Origin: UBA937 sp031549725
Lineage (GTDB): Bacteria; Spirochaetota; Spirochaetia; Treponematales; Breznakiellaceae
Direction of reading: 5' to 3'
Assembly: GCA_031549725.1 (NCBI GenBank)
Contig: JAVBPH010000048.1
Location: forward strand, 1-55,293
Length of the DNA stretch: 55,293 nucleotides
The notes beneath the pieces were generated by a model. It did not search any database, was not told the origin of the DNA, and saw only the letters and a program-made list of their open reading frames with translations. Below are positions 48,916 through 55,293 of this stretch, one piece after another (within the stretch, counting starts at the first letter, position 1; each line of letters starts with the position of its first letter). Position numbers and translations under genes: made by a program.

Positions 48916-51356
48916 AATTCCTTTCTGTCCTGAAAGGTAAAAACCAGCATGAAGAATTCCCCCTTTTACTTTTAAGGGGGATGGTTTTATTCCCGAATAC
49001 CATGGTTCCCATCTTTATAACCTATAAGGATGGGATAAAGGCCGTGGAAGAAGCCCTTAAACGGGACTATTACCTTTTTGCGGTCTGCAAAAAATTTTCC
49101 GGGGATTCCGGGGAATACTATTCCGAAGGGAGCACCGCCAAAATCATCCAGCACCTGAAACTCCCGGATGGAACCTACAGGATTGTACTCCAGGGTGAAT
49201 ACCGGGCAAAAATCATCCAGGCTGTTGAAAAAAACGAATGTGTTTATGTAAGGATAAATCCTATTCCCATTAATGTTTCGGGCTCCGGGGAGGATCCGGA
49301 ACTGCAGGCCCTGATGCGGAACGTCCAGAAATCATTTGCCCAATATGCGGAACTTTCAAAAAAAATAAGCACCGACACCATTACCGCTGTGGAAAATGCG
49401 GATACCCCGGAACGGCTGGGAAATCTTGTCTGCAATGCGGTATCTATAAGGCCCGAACAGAAAATTCCCCTTTTGAGCATTGAAAATACCAAGGAACGGA
49501 TGTCCGCTATTTTTGATATCCTGGAACTGGAAAATGAAATTTTCGGGATTCAGAAAAAGATATCCGGGAAAGTCAAAAGCCGGATGGAAAAAAGCCAGCG
49601 GGAATATATCCTCAATGAACAGCTCCGGGAAATCAATAAGGAGCTGGGTAAAGACGGTGCGGAAGATGAATTTGCCGAGATAGAAAAAACCATTGAATCG
49701 AAAAATCCGCCGGAGGAAATTCTTTCCAAGTCAAGGAAAGAGGTAAACCGGCTTAAAAAATTACAGCAGTTTTCCCCGGAAGCGGGGGTTCTCAGGACCT
49801 ACCTTGAATGGATCCAGGATCTCCCCTGGAGCGAACAGACCCGGGATTCGGGAGACCTGGGGGAGGCGGAAAAAATTCTTGACCAGGATCATTTTGATAT
49901 GAAAAAGGCCAAGGAGCGGATCCTGGAATTTATTGCGGTCCGGCAGCTTACCTCCCGGGATGCCAAAAATGCGGGTATCAAGGGACCCATCCTCTGTTTT
50001 GTAGGGCCCCCGGGTACCGGAAAAACCAGTCTGGGAAAATCCGTAGCCCGGGCTCTGGGCAGGACCTTTGTCAGAATTTCCCTGGGAGGTGTCCGGGACG
50101 AAGCGGAAATCCGGGGACACCGGAAAACCTACGTGGGGGCGCTGCCGGGAAAAATTGTCCAGTCCATGAAAAAGGCGGGAACCATGAATCCGGTGTTCCT
50201 GCTCGATGAGATAGACAAACTGTCCAATGATTTCCGGGGAGATCCCGCATCGGCATTGCTGGAAGTGCTGGACCCGGAGCAGAACTCAACTTTTACCGAC
50301 CACTACCTGGAGGTGCCCTTCGATTTATCCAGGATCCTGTTTATAGCCACCGCAAATTCCCTGCATACCATCCCCTATCCTCTTCTGGACAGGATGGAAA
50401 TAATTGAAATTCCCGGTTACGGGGAGATGGAAAAACTGGCCATTGCAAAACAATTTCTTGTTCCCAAGGAAATGGAAGAGAACGGCCTGTCCACCGCAAA
50501 AATCAGTTTCACCGATGATACCCTTCTGGAAATCATCCGGCACTGGACCATGGAGTCCGGGGTCCGGGGTCTGGAAAGGGAAATAGCCCGGTGCATCCGG
50601 CGGGTCGCCCGGGAGGCGGTAAAGAAGGAATATGGGGTTAACCCGGAGAAACCCATCGAATCATTCAAAAAACAGATTAAGATTTCCGACCTGGAAAAAC
50701 TTCTGGGCAGAAAAAAATACAAGGATGATGTGGTTTATAAGGAGGCCCGGATCGGGGTGCTTTACGGCCTGGCATGGACCGAAACCGGGGGGACCATCCT
50801 GCCGGTGGAAACCGCCAAGTTTGAAGGCCAGGGTGAACTGATCATGACCGGAAACCTGGGGGATGTAATGAAGGAAAGCGCCCGGATCGCCCTTTCGTAC
50901 CTCCGCAGTACCGAAGACCAGTACAATTTCACCATTACGGACATTGCCAAAAGTGATTTCCATATCCATGTTCCCGAGGGAGCCATCCCCAAGGACGGAC
51001 CCTCCGCGGGGATAACCCTGGCTTCATCCCTGCTTTCCACCCTCTGCCAGGTTCCGCCCAAGGCAGGAATCGCCATGACCGGGGAGCTGACATTAACCGG
51101 CAGGGTGCTGCCCATCGGAGGATTAAAGGAAAAAGTCCTGGCGGCAATCCGGAACGGCATGCAGCAGGTCATCCTGCCCCGGGACAACCACGACGAATGG
51201 AACGAACTGGACAAGGAAATAAAAAACAGTATAAAAGCCGTGTTCGTGGAGCAGGCGGATGAGGTTTTTTCCATTCTGTTTGACCAGGAGATTTATAACC
51301 AGAAGAAGGATGGGAAGAAGAAAGCTCCTTTGAAAAAGACTACGTCAAAGAAATAG
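48912..51356 (+). CDS. lon: ATP-dependent Lon protease
   Basis: 814 residues. N-terminal substrate domain (LLLLRGMVLFPNTMVPIFI), AAA+ module (Walker A GPPGTGKTSLGKS; Walker B PVFLLDEIDKL), and serine-lysine protease with Ser698 in KDGPSAG and Lys741 in GGLKEKVLA. A Lys-rich tail closes the protein. Degrades damaged and regulatory proteins, including antitoxins; the two TA modules lie directly downstream. Confidence 0.97.
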   Translation: MKFLSVLKGKNQHEEFPLLLLRGMVLFPNTMVPIFITYKDGIKAVEEALKRDYYLFAVCKKFSGDSGEYYSEGSTAKIIQHLKLPDGTYRIVLQGEYRAKIIQAVEKNECVYVRINPIPINVSGSGEDPELQALMRNVQKSFAQYAELSKKISTDTITAVENADTPERLGNLVCNAVSIRPEQKIPLLSIENTKERMSAIFDILELENEIFGIQKKISGKVKSRMEKSQREYILNEQLREINKELGKDGAEDEFAEIEKTIESKNPPEEILSKSRKEVNRLKKLQQFSPEAGVLRTYLEWIQDLPWSEQTRDSGDLGEAEKILDQDHFDMKKAKERILEFIAVRQLTSRDAKNAGIKGPILCFVGPPGTGKTSLGKSVARALGRTFVRISLGGVRDEAEIRGHRKTYVGALPGKIVQSMKKAGTMNPVFLLDEIDKLSNDFRGDPASALLEVLDPEQNSTFTDHYLEVPFDLSRILFIATANSLHTIPYPLLDRMEIIEIPGYGEMEKLAIAKQFLVPKEMEENGLSTAKISFTDDTLLEIIRHWTMESGVRGLEREIARCIRRVAREAVKKEYGVNPEKPIESFKKQIKISDLEKLLGRKKYKDDVVYKEARIGVLYGLAWTETGGTILPVETAKFEGQGELIMTGNLGDVMKESARIALSYLRSTEDQYNFTITDIAKSDFHIHVPEGAIPKDGPSAGITLASSLLSTLCQVPPKAGIAMTGELTLTGRVLPIGGLKEKVLAAIRNGMQQVILPRDNHDEWNELDKEIKNSIKAVFVEQADEVFSILFDQEIYNQKKDGKKKAPLKKTTSKK

Positions 51357-51427
51357 ACAGGTGCAATTTTGCCTGAGATTTTTTCAATTTTTTCAGCTTT
51401 ATTAAATATTATGAAATTTTTACTTCC

Positions 51428-51468
51428 TTGACAAACGTCATGGATTTATGTATATTCTTACATGTAAG
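51428..51468 (+). promoter_or_regulatory. promoter and palindromic operator of the first TA module
   Basis: TTGACA (51428-51433), 17 bases, TATATT (51451-51456), immediately followed by the 12-base palindrome CTTACATGTAAG (51457-51468). The palindrome covers the expected start of transcription and fits autorepression by the antitoxin. Confidence 0.75.
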
Positions 51469-51478
51469 GAAAGTAAGG

Positions 51479-51727
51479 ATGGAAATAGCCAAAGTAACAT
51501 CAAAAGGTCAAATAACGATCCCTCAGGATATTCGTGAAGAGCTAAATATAAAACAAGGGGATAAAATTATATTTTTCAAAGAAAACGGAAAATATTATTT
51601 TGAAAATTCTTCATCTGTTGCATTAAAAGTTCTTCAAAAAGAAATGAAAGGAGCTGCTAAAGAGGCTGGATTCAAAGATTCCGATGATGTGACTAAATAT
51701 ATAAAGACGCTCCGTAAGAAAAAGTAA
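51479..51727 (+). CDS. AbrB/MazE-type antitoxin
   Basis: 82 residues from ATG 51479. An AbrB/SpoVT swapped-hairpin domain (MEIAKVTSKGQITIPQDIRE, LNIKQGDKIIF) and a basic C-terminus for toxin binding. A longer frame would cross the promoter. It ends five bases before the PIN gene. AT-rich unlike lon just upstream. Confidence 0.85.
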   Translation: MEIAKVTSKGQITIPQDIREELNIKQGDKIIFFKENGKYYFENSSSVALKVLQKEMKGAAKEAGFKDSDDVTKYIKTLRKKK

Positions 51728-51732
51728 TTTAT

Positions 51733-52131
51733 ATGCGGGTTTTTATTGACACAAATATAATTATTTCTGCGGGCTTATTTCCTGAATCAATAATCGCAAA
51801 AGTATTTGAACATATAATTGTAAATCATGAGTTGATTATATGTAAACAAACATTAGAAGAATTACGAAGTGTATGTAAGAGAAAATTCCCAAATCGTATA
51901 AAAATAATGAATTCTTTCCTAAATAGCTTGCAGTATGAATTAATCGACCTTGATAAATTTGATAAAGAAATATATCCAAATATAAGAGACGATTGTGATT
52001 TACCTATATTAGCATCCGCAATAGAATCAAAAGCGGATATACTGATAACTGGTGACAAAGATTTTGAAGATATAAAAATAAAGAAGCCAAAGATCATAAA
52101 CCCAAAGATATACATACAAGACTTTATGTGA
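51733..52131 (+). CDS. PIN-domain toxin (putative ribonuclease)
   Basis: 132 residues. PIN fold with Asp6 in FIDTNII, Glu42/43 in LEELRS, and Asp89 and Asp108 (RDDCDLPILASAI; ITGDKDF), the metal-binding acidic set. Probably cleaves RNA and is neutralised by the AbrB-type partner. An attC-like site begins 18 bases after the stop. Confidence 0.85.
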   Translation: MRVFIDTNIIISAGLFPESIIAKVFEHIIVNHELIICKQTLEELRSVCKRKFPNRIKIMNSFLNSLQYELIDLDKFDKEIYPNIRDDCDLPILASAIESKADILITGDKDFEDIKIKKPKIINPKIYIQDFM

Positions 52132-52149
52132 GCGTGCAGGCAAAACTGC

Positions 52150-52314
52150 ACCTAACAAAGTTTATACGCGTCGTCGCTGCGCTCCTCGGGGTTCCGTTTG
52201 CCTAGATCACTGCGTTCCCACGGCTCACTCCACCCGCATTTTGCGGCGGCGGTCATTGCTGCGCAATGCCCTATTATACCGCCGCAAAACGTCGTATAAA
52301 CCCGGACGTTAAAT
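52150..52314 (+). other. probable integron attC recombination site
   Basis: R'' ACCTAAC (52150-52156) fits RYYYAAC, and R' GTTAAAT (52308-52314) fits GTTRRRY. The L boxes GTTTATACG (52160-52168) and CGTATAAAC (52293-52301) pair perfectly. Inside, TTTTGCGGCGG/CCGCCGCAAAA and CATTG/CAATG form further stems. The position right after a TA gene and before a self-promoted gene is typical of cassette arrays; chromosomal integrons are known in Treponema denticola. No integrase is in the window. Confidence 0.6.
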
Positions 52315-52343
52315 GACATTTTGCTAAAGACTTGTGAAATGTG

Positions 52344-52371
52344 TTGACACAAGTCATTTCATTCATATAAC
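52344..52371 (+). promoter_or_regulatory. promoter of the 52385 gene with flanking inverted repeat
   Basis: TTGACA (52344-52349), 16 bases, TATAAC (52366-52371). GACTTGTG (52329-52336) and CACAAGTC (52348-52355) flank the -35 box. The transcript would start only a few bases before ATG 52385. Confidence 0.6.
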
Positions 52372-52384
52372 ATTAATCATTAAT

Positions 52385-53074
52385 ATGAATAAAATTAATG
52401 GAAAAATATTAACATGTTGTCTTTTTTTGTTGTTTTCACCGTTTTTATATGCTCAGCCATCAAAAATATGGACTTTTCCTCCAAAATTTAATTATTATTT
52501 CATTTTAGAACATTCGGTCAATATTTATTCACACCCGAGTTTAAACAGTCGTATTACAGAACAATTAAAGCTTAATGACGAAATATATATAACAGAAAGG
52601 ACAGATGTTGTACAAGAAATAGATCATGTCTGGGGATACTGGTATAAAATTAAAAAAGATAAAATGGAAGGGTATATTTTTGGCGGATATATTGCGGTAA
52701 GTTTTTTTAGGGATAGCATAGATATAGACGGCAATGGTATATATGATTATGTTTACAGCCGGATTTCAAATTTTGATGGTGATTATTGGGAACTGGATGG
52801 AATCAATGATATCTTCATATATATAAATGGCAAAAGAATAGCAACCGATATTTTAATAACTGGATTAAGTGGAAAATGGAATGGTTGTTCGTTCGCTCTT
52901 TCTAAAACTGATGGGACAGTGTTAATAATACTTCGAAGCAGAGTTCCGGCGGGTACTTTTTATTCTTATTTCCGTATAAATAAGGACTGTACCATTCAAT
53001 TTGAAGAAGCAGTATGGATAGATTTTACAGGATTAGAAGACCTGGAAAAAATTTATCATTTTTATTTTGAATGA
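52385..53074 (+). CDS. exported protein with SH3-like domain, cassette gene candidate
   Basis: 229 residues from ATG 52385; a longer frame would include the promoter. Signal peptide (ILTCCLFLLFSPFLYAQ), an SH3-like domain (SVNIYSHPSLNSRITEQLKL; YWYKIKKDKMEGYIFGGYI), then a beta-rich C-terminal half (DIDGNGIYDYVYSRI). AT-rich. No Shine-Dalgarno is evident, consistent with a near-leaderless message. Lying directly after the attC, it may be the next cassette. Confidence 0.65.
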   Translation: MNKINGKILTCCLFLLFSPFLYAQPSKIWTFPPKFNYYFILEHSVNIYSHPSLNSRITEQLKLNDEIYITERTDVVQEIDHVWGYWYKIKKDKMEGYIFGGYIAVSFFRDSIDIDGNGIYDYVYSRISNFDGDYWELDGINDIFIYINGKRIATDILITGLSGKWNGCSFALSKTDGTVLIILRSRVPAGTFYSYFRINKDCTIQFEEAVWIDFTGLEDLEKIYHFYFE

Positions 53075-53086
53075 AATAGAATTAAT

Positions 53087-53135
53087 CAGCACCCCCGCCG
53101 CAAGCAGCGTGTATTAAACCTGTCCGCGAATAAAA
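53087..53135 (+). repeat. dispersed intergenic repeat, copy A
   Basis: CCCCCGCCGCAAGCAGCG, then ATTAAACCTG-CCGCGAATAAA. Shares parts with 3349-3363, 3501-3545 and 53930-53987. Confidence 0.4.
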
Positions 53136-53168
53136 AATATTCCCCATGGTACATCTCATCTAAGGATA

Positions 53169-53196
53169 ACTTCTGAAAACATCAGTTTTTAGAAGT
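53169..53196 (+). repeat. hairpin A repeat before the second TA module
   Basis: ACTTCT...AGAAGT with TCAGTTTTTAGAAG, matching the dispersed hairpin family. Confidence 0.55.
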
Positions 53197-53210
53197 CCCT
53201 GTATTTAAAG

Positions 53211-53239
53211 TTGACATTAACATACAAACTTTGTATATT
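53211..53239 (+). promoter_or_regulatory. promoter and operator of the second TA module
   Basis: TTGACA (53211-53216), 17 bases, TATATT (53234-53239). Between the boxes lies ATACAAA-C-TTTGTAT (53222-53236), a perfect palindrome suited to a ribbon-helix-helix repressor. Confidence 0.75.
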
Positions 53240-53257
53240 AATTAAAAGGAGATATAT

Positions 53258-53497
53258 ATGGCCGTATCAACAGTAAATATATCGTTTCAGGAAGATTTAC
53301 TGGAACAAATAGATAAAATAGCAAAAATGGAAGCCCGTTCCCGTTCAGAATTAATCAGGGAAGCAGCTCGAATGTACATTGAAAGAAAGCAAAAATGGCA
53401 GAGTATTTTTACCTACGGGGAAAGTGCCGCTTCAAAAAATAAAATATCCGAGAAAGATATAATGAATGAAATAAAAGATAACAGAAAAAAGAAATGA
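53258..53497 (+). CDS. ribbon-helix-helix (CopG-type) antitoxin
   Basis: 79 residues. VNISFQEDLLEQIDKIAKME then SRSELIREAARMYIERK is the ribbon-helix-helix DNA-binding pattern; the Lys-rich C-terminus binds toxin. AAGGAG before ATG. Overlaps the PIN gene as ATGA. Confidence 0.85.
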   Translation: MAVSTVNISFQEDLLEQIDKIAKMEARSRSELIREAARMYIERKQKWQSIFTYGESAASKNKISEKDIMNEIKDNRKKK

Positions 53498-53898
53498 AAA
53501 TCGTATTGGATACAAATATATTCATTTCATCATTTTTCTGGAATGGAAATCAACGCAGGGTGCTTGAGCGAATAATTGAAGGAATAGATCGGTTATATAT
53601 TTGTAATGAAATATTGGAAGAAATATCCTCAGTAATGAGAAGACCAAAATTTAAACTAGAAGAAAATCATATAGAATATTTTATAAAATCAATTGAAGAA
53701 GTGTCTGTTAAAATGCTACTTAAGGGAACCGTAAAAGGTATATCCAGGGATGAAGAAGATGATAAGATATTGGAATGTGCGCTTCTTGGAAAAGCAGACT
53801 TCATAATAACCGGAGATAATGATTTATTGGAGTTAAAGGAATATAAAAAAATAAAAATAATGACAGCGGCTGAGTATTTGGAAATTGTAAAAAATTAA
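53494..53898 (+). CDS. PIN-domain toxin (putative ribonuclease), second module
   Basis: 134 residues with Asp6 in VLDTNIFIS, Glu42/43 in LEEISS, and acidic residues in DEEDDKILECALLGKADFIITGD. Resembles the first PIN protein in layout (EE pair, TGD motif) though the antitoxins differ. Coupled to its antitoxin by a four-base overlap. Confidence 0.85.
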   Translation: MKIVLDTNIFISSFFWNGNQRRVLERIIEGIDRLYICNEILEEISSVMRRPKFKLEENHIEYFIKSIEEVSVKMLLKGTVKGISRDEEDDKILECALLGKADFIITGDNDLLELKEYKKIKIMTAAEYLEIVKN

Positions 53899-53929
53899 AA
53901 TTGTTCGGATTTTTTTCATATAACCATTA

Positions 53930-53987
53930 ATGAGCCTCCCCGCGGCGAGCGGGTCGCGGGATATTAAACCAGACTTCCGAATAAATT
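53930..53987 (+). repeat. dispersed intergenic repeat, copy B
   Basis: A hairpin CCCGCG/CGCGGG, then ATTAAACC and CGAATAAA. See copies at 3501 and 53087. Confidence 0.4.
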
Positions 53988-54016
53988 AAGAAAACTTTAT
54001 GGAAAGGATGATTTTT

Positions 54017-54775
54017 ATGAACGGTTTAAAAAATCATGCAGTTATCAAAACAATTGTAGTAAGCTGTCTCTGTTGTATATGTATTGGGTGCGTTAGTGTA
54101 AAAGCGGACCGGGTGAAAAGTTCAGAAGTCTGGGTAGATCATGTATTGGATGACAAATATTTGTGCATTGATGTATGGCTTCAGAGTTATGGGGAAATAT
54201 TTTCCTTATTTGAGAAGGTGGATAAGGAAAGTCATCGTCCATATTTAATTTATATAATGAAATATTATCCAGAAATGGAGAATCCGGAACTGTCAAATGA
54301 AGATATTATGAAATTTGATGGAGGTCGGGCTTTCTTTTGGAATGTTAATATTAATTCAACTATTTACTATGAGGAGCAGAGAGCAAAAACTGGAACAGAT
54401 ATTGATAAATCGCCTCCCATACATATTTATTATGTACTTATTGTTGACCCGCAGAATCAGGATGGAAGGTTAATTGTATATGAATCCCCATCATATTCAT
54501 ATGCAGAAATTTACGATCCAAATATTGATGTCCCCTTTTTAAGGGATAACCGGACAAGGACAATGCCCCTTGGGGTTCCAATGGAAGATGGTAAATATGC
54601 AATATTATTTAATGGATATCATTCTGATATGTTAGTGATAGATATAAACGGAGATTCTGTAACAAGCAGGGTTGTAGTCCGGAAAAAAATTACTAAAACT
54701 GCAAATAGAAATTCTGATATCGGTGGTATTCGATGGTATGAAGAAGACCAACAATGGAGTATCCACCAGTGGTAA
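54017..54775 (+). CDS. lipoprotein of unknown function
   Basis: 252 residues from ATG 54017 (AAAGGA lies nine bases upstream; ATG 53999 is an alternative). Lipoprotein signal with lipobox IGC (CLCCICIGC). The mature part is acidic and Tyr-rich, with DVWLQSYGEIFSLFEKVDKE and RTMPLGVPMEDGKYAILFNG. No family recognised. AT-rich accessory gene. Followed by 110 bases with small hairpins (ACCTGG/CCAGGT; GTCTTTG/CAAAGAC). Confidence 0.6.
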   Translation: MNGLKNHAVIKTIVVSCLCCICIGCVSVKADRVKSSEVWVDHVLDDKYLCIDVWLQSYGEIFSLFEKVDKESHRPYLIYIMKYYPEMENPELSNEDIMKFDGGRAFFWNVNINSTIYYEEQRAKTGTDIDKSPPIHIYYVLIVDPQNQDGRLIVYESPSYSYAEIYDPNIDVPFLRDNRTRTMPLGVPMEDGKYAILFNGYHSDMLVIDINGDSVTSRVVVRKKITKTANRNSDIGGIRWYEEDQQWSIHQW

Positions 54776-54889
54776 CAGCGTTCACCTGGATCATACACCA
54801 GGTTTCCACGGCTGATCTTGGCACACTTTGCCGGTTCTGGTCTTTGAAGCGCAAAGACTTTACCCGGTTAACAAAACATCGTATAAACT

Positions 54890-55111
54890 CTAGGGCTCTA
54901 AATATAATTGATAAATTGCCTGGTATATTCCATTTCCAAGAACCACAAAAAGAATCGCATAAATAATTATGGACATGAACAGCCTTCTTTTCTTGATTTG
55001 GCTGAACAGCATCTGTACCAGGGAAAATGCAAAAGATAAAAATACACAGACCGCCACAATCAGATACAGTTTCACATTGCCTGCATTTCCGATAAAGAGT
55101 AATCCCCGGAT
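54890..55111 (-). pseudogene. C-terminal remnant of a membrane protein cut by an IS element
   Basis: Reading leftward from the transposase stop, the same frame continues for about 74 codons: LLFIGNAGNVKLYLIVAVC, then LSFAFSLVQMLF and MSIIIYAILFVVLGNGIYQ, two or three membrane helices ending at TAG 54890. There is no good start or ribosome site (a GTG at 55075 is the only candidate), so it looks like the 3' end of a gene interrupted by the IS30-type element. Confidence 0.5.
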
Positions 55112-55293
55112 TCAAGAGCGAAGTGCGACAAAGACCTGGTAAGGAGTTTTGTACCCCAGGCACTCCATAGGCCTGTTATTAATCTTGTTAATGATAGTAT
55201 TTAGTTGCCGTTGGGAAATCAAGGCTCAATTGGTTTTTTTAGGAAAAAATCTGCGCAGCATCCCAATACGGTTTTCAATACTTCCTTTCTCCC
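55112..55293 (-). pseudogene. IS30-family transposase C-terminus with in-frame stop
   Basis: From the right edge the minus strand reads EKGSIENRIGMLRRFFPKKT, N, then stop TGA (55228-55226), then ALISQRQLNTIINKINNRPM and ECLGYKTPYQVFVALRS. This is the typical end of an IS30-type DDE transposase, with one codon mutated to a stop. The element continues outside the window; its end probably lies near 55100-55130 (ATTCAAGAGCGAAGTGCGACA region). Confidence 0.75.

Noticed and set aside
53075..53257. Possible attC after the SH3-like cassette gene
   Set aside because: No RYYYAAC/GTTRRRY pair with complementary arms; only dispersed repeats are present.
54871..54889. TAACAAAACATCGTATAAAC as a second attC site
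   Set aside because: Shares CGTATAAAC with the 52150 site but lacks a matching GTTRRRY partner and paired L boxes at a proper distance.
54693..55163. 156-codon minus-strand frame near the IS remnant
   Set aside because: It crosses the lipoprotein end, the membrane-gene remnant and IS sequence in another frame; composition not protein-like.

Overview
The window looks like the chromosome of a spirochete of the Treponema group (possibly a gut-type treponeme; the species cannot be fixed from sequence alone). Reasons: two FlaB-type flagellins with periplasmic-flagella gene order (flaB-flaB-flaG-fliD), a linked flgN-flgK-flgL-fliW-csrA operon, a thiamine ABC transporter behind a TPP riboswitch, many lipoproteins with spirochete-type lipoboxes, and a polymorphic-membrane-protein-like beta-helix lipoprotein. 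Core genes have moderate GC; the last 4 kb is clearly AT-rich and accessory.

Layout. 1-3.5 kb: a 5'-truncated gene, a small ORF, and a large repetitive surface lipoprotein whose signal peptide is separated from the body by a one-base frameshift in a 7-A run. 3.6-7.6 kb: promoter, TPP riboswitch and thiBPQ. 7.9-15.99 kb: DUF445 membrane protein, SH3 lipoprotein, omptin-type outer-membrane protease, Nudix hydrolase, OB-fold periplasmic protein, NAD(P)HX repair enzyme and envelope lipoproteins. 16-20.5 kb: secA with a lipoprotein, then rpmF-acpP-rnc on the other strand. 20.7-24.6 kb: a chemoreceptor and a GAPDH with an unusual Lys/Pro/Ala-rich tail. 25-39.2 kb: flagellar region with c-di-GMP genes (PilZ, HD-GYP) and tsaE/tsaB. 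39.5-45.2 kb: six tRNA genes, a pair of paralogous exported proteins, a second surface lipoprotein, and a V4R sensor-like protein beside a GGDEF cyclase. 45.5-51.4 kb: tig-clpP-clpX-lon protein quality-control operon. 51.4 kb to end: two PIN toxin-antitoxin modules of different antitoxin families, a probable integron attC site, two exported proteins, a truncated membrane gene and an IS30-type transposase remnant.

How it fits together. The most coherent system is control of flagellin synthesis: the operon ending in fliW-csrA has a sigma-28-like promoter, and both flaB leaders carry a hairpin that displays AGGA in its loop 23-25 bases before the GGA of the Shine-Dalgarno sequence, the architecture expected of a two-site CsrA target. 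PilZ, HD-GYP and GGDEF genes nearby suggest c-di-GMP input to motility.

A second theme is a family of hairpin repeats scattered between genes. Two near-complete copies of about 140 bp (20604-20743 and 35365-35505) consist of three consecutive hairpins, with single-hairpin or partial copies elsewhere. A third theme is the accessory right end, where an attC-like structure, self-promoted genes, TA modules and an IS remnant point to acquisition of mobile DNA next to lon. All functional statements are from sequence reading only; no searches were run.
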